Under the pieces are notes generated by a model. It ran no database searches. It was not told where the DNA came from and saw only the letters and a list, made by a program, of their open reading frames with translations. The position numbers and the translations under genes were made by a program. A stretch of DNA of 64,000 nucleotides. Origin: Pantoea rodasii. GTDB taxonomy: Bacteria; Pseudomonadota; Gammaproteobacteria; Enterobacterales; Enterobacteriaceae. Below, piece after piece: positions 63,682 to 64,000 of the stretch. How positions within the stretch are numbered: the stretch's first letter is position 1; every line of letters starts with the position of its first letter. Location: positions 37,495-101,494 of the forward strand of contig NZ_MLFP01000018.1 of the NCBI RefSeq assembly GCF_002095465.1. The letters run 5' to 3'.

Positions 63682-64000
63682 AGCAAAAACAGGCTTTTAT
63701 CCAGTTTAGAATTTGAAGTGGCTCACAAAACTGTACTGGAATACCCTAACACATTCTGCCGATTTTGCAGAAAGGCCGGGCTGAATTAGGACATTACCTG
63801 ATTAGCAAAAGGCATCATCAGCCAAAACGCCCTGCATAGTGTAATGCTCGTCAGTTACGCGACGGGGGATAACGCAGCCTGGTGCCGTACTGGGGCTTCA
63901 ATGCGCGTAGTGAAAAAGGGCACAATAGTTGAGGCCAGCGCACCTCTGCTGCTGCAAAGGCTATCCGCAGCGCTGAGGCTTTTACGTTGGGCCAGGAGCC
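63682..64000. other. Right edge, no confident gene
   Basis: 319 bases upstream of ychO. Two frames are open on the minus strand from the window edge to about 63855, but without support for either, and no RNA gene is recognised. Confidence 0.4.

Noticed and set aside
63855..63998. Partial gene entering from the right edge on the minus strand
   Set aside because: Two frames are open over this short stretch, neither resembles a known protein, and 48 codons are too few to judge.

Overview
The window looks like a chromosomal segment of an Enterobacterales bacterium related to, but distinct from, Escherichia. Gene order follows the E. coli purR–cfa–pykF–lpp–suf–ppsA–aroH–btuCED–ihfA–pheST–thrS–tcyP–nadE–ast arc almost gene for gene. 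Several E. coli blocks are missing: menI, the ydiL–fadK cluster, pfkB, katE, the chb operon, ves and xthA. Others are replaced by genes such as a kduD locus, an MFS pump and a ychO-type inverse autotransporter. A plant-associated Erwiniaceae member such as Pantoea or Erwinia is my best inference. I see no phage, insertion sequence, plasmid gene or CRISPR array.

Layout. 1–6061: purR end, punR/punC, cfa, ribC, mdtK. 6157–6460: three tandem tRNA-Val(GAC) genes with their promoter. 6533–9914: pykF (Cra box), lpp, ldtE. 9926–15585: sufABCDSE read leftward from an IscR-type promoter. 15823–16288: an unrecognised small gene behind a perfect Fur box. 16319–21110: ydiJ, ydiK and the sRNA RprA. 21211–28358: ppsA, ppsR, aroH, selO, ydiV. 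28672–31518: nlpC and btuCED. 31608–39437: a DUF2502 protein, then thrS–infC–rpmI–rplT–pheM–pheS–pheT–ihfA with an AUU-start infC, a Phe leader peptide and attenuator, and a tRNA-like thrS operator. 39640–46810: ydiY, ydiZ, yniA, yniB, hxpB, a kduI remnant with kduD, SOS-type ydjM, tcyP. 46961–51710: a small secreted protein, osmE, an MFS pump, nadE, SOS-type cho, spy. 51935–58110: the astCADBE arginine-catabolism operon with a sigma-54 promoter. 58750–63681: a general porin, a secreted alpha/beta hydrolase facing a membrane-anchored AraC regulator, and ychO.

How the genes work together. pykF and ppsA/ppsR are opposing steps at the PEP–pyruvate node, and both carry Cra-like boxes. suf and the Fur-box gene form an iron/Fe–S region. 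The ast operon degrades arginine to glutamate under nitrogen control. The thrS–ihfA block is translation machinery with three recognisable RNA-level controls.

Sequence quality matters here. Nine conserved genes (punR, punC, sufB, ydiJ, ppsA, pheT, rplT, yniA, ychO) are broken by 13 single-base losses. Twelve of these lie in A/T runs of 4–6 bases. Two of the genes are essential in E. coli, and restoring one base each recovers full-length proteins. I therefore read them as homopolymer undercalls in the assembly and annotate the genes across the breaks.
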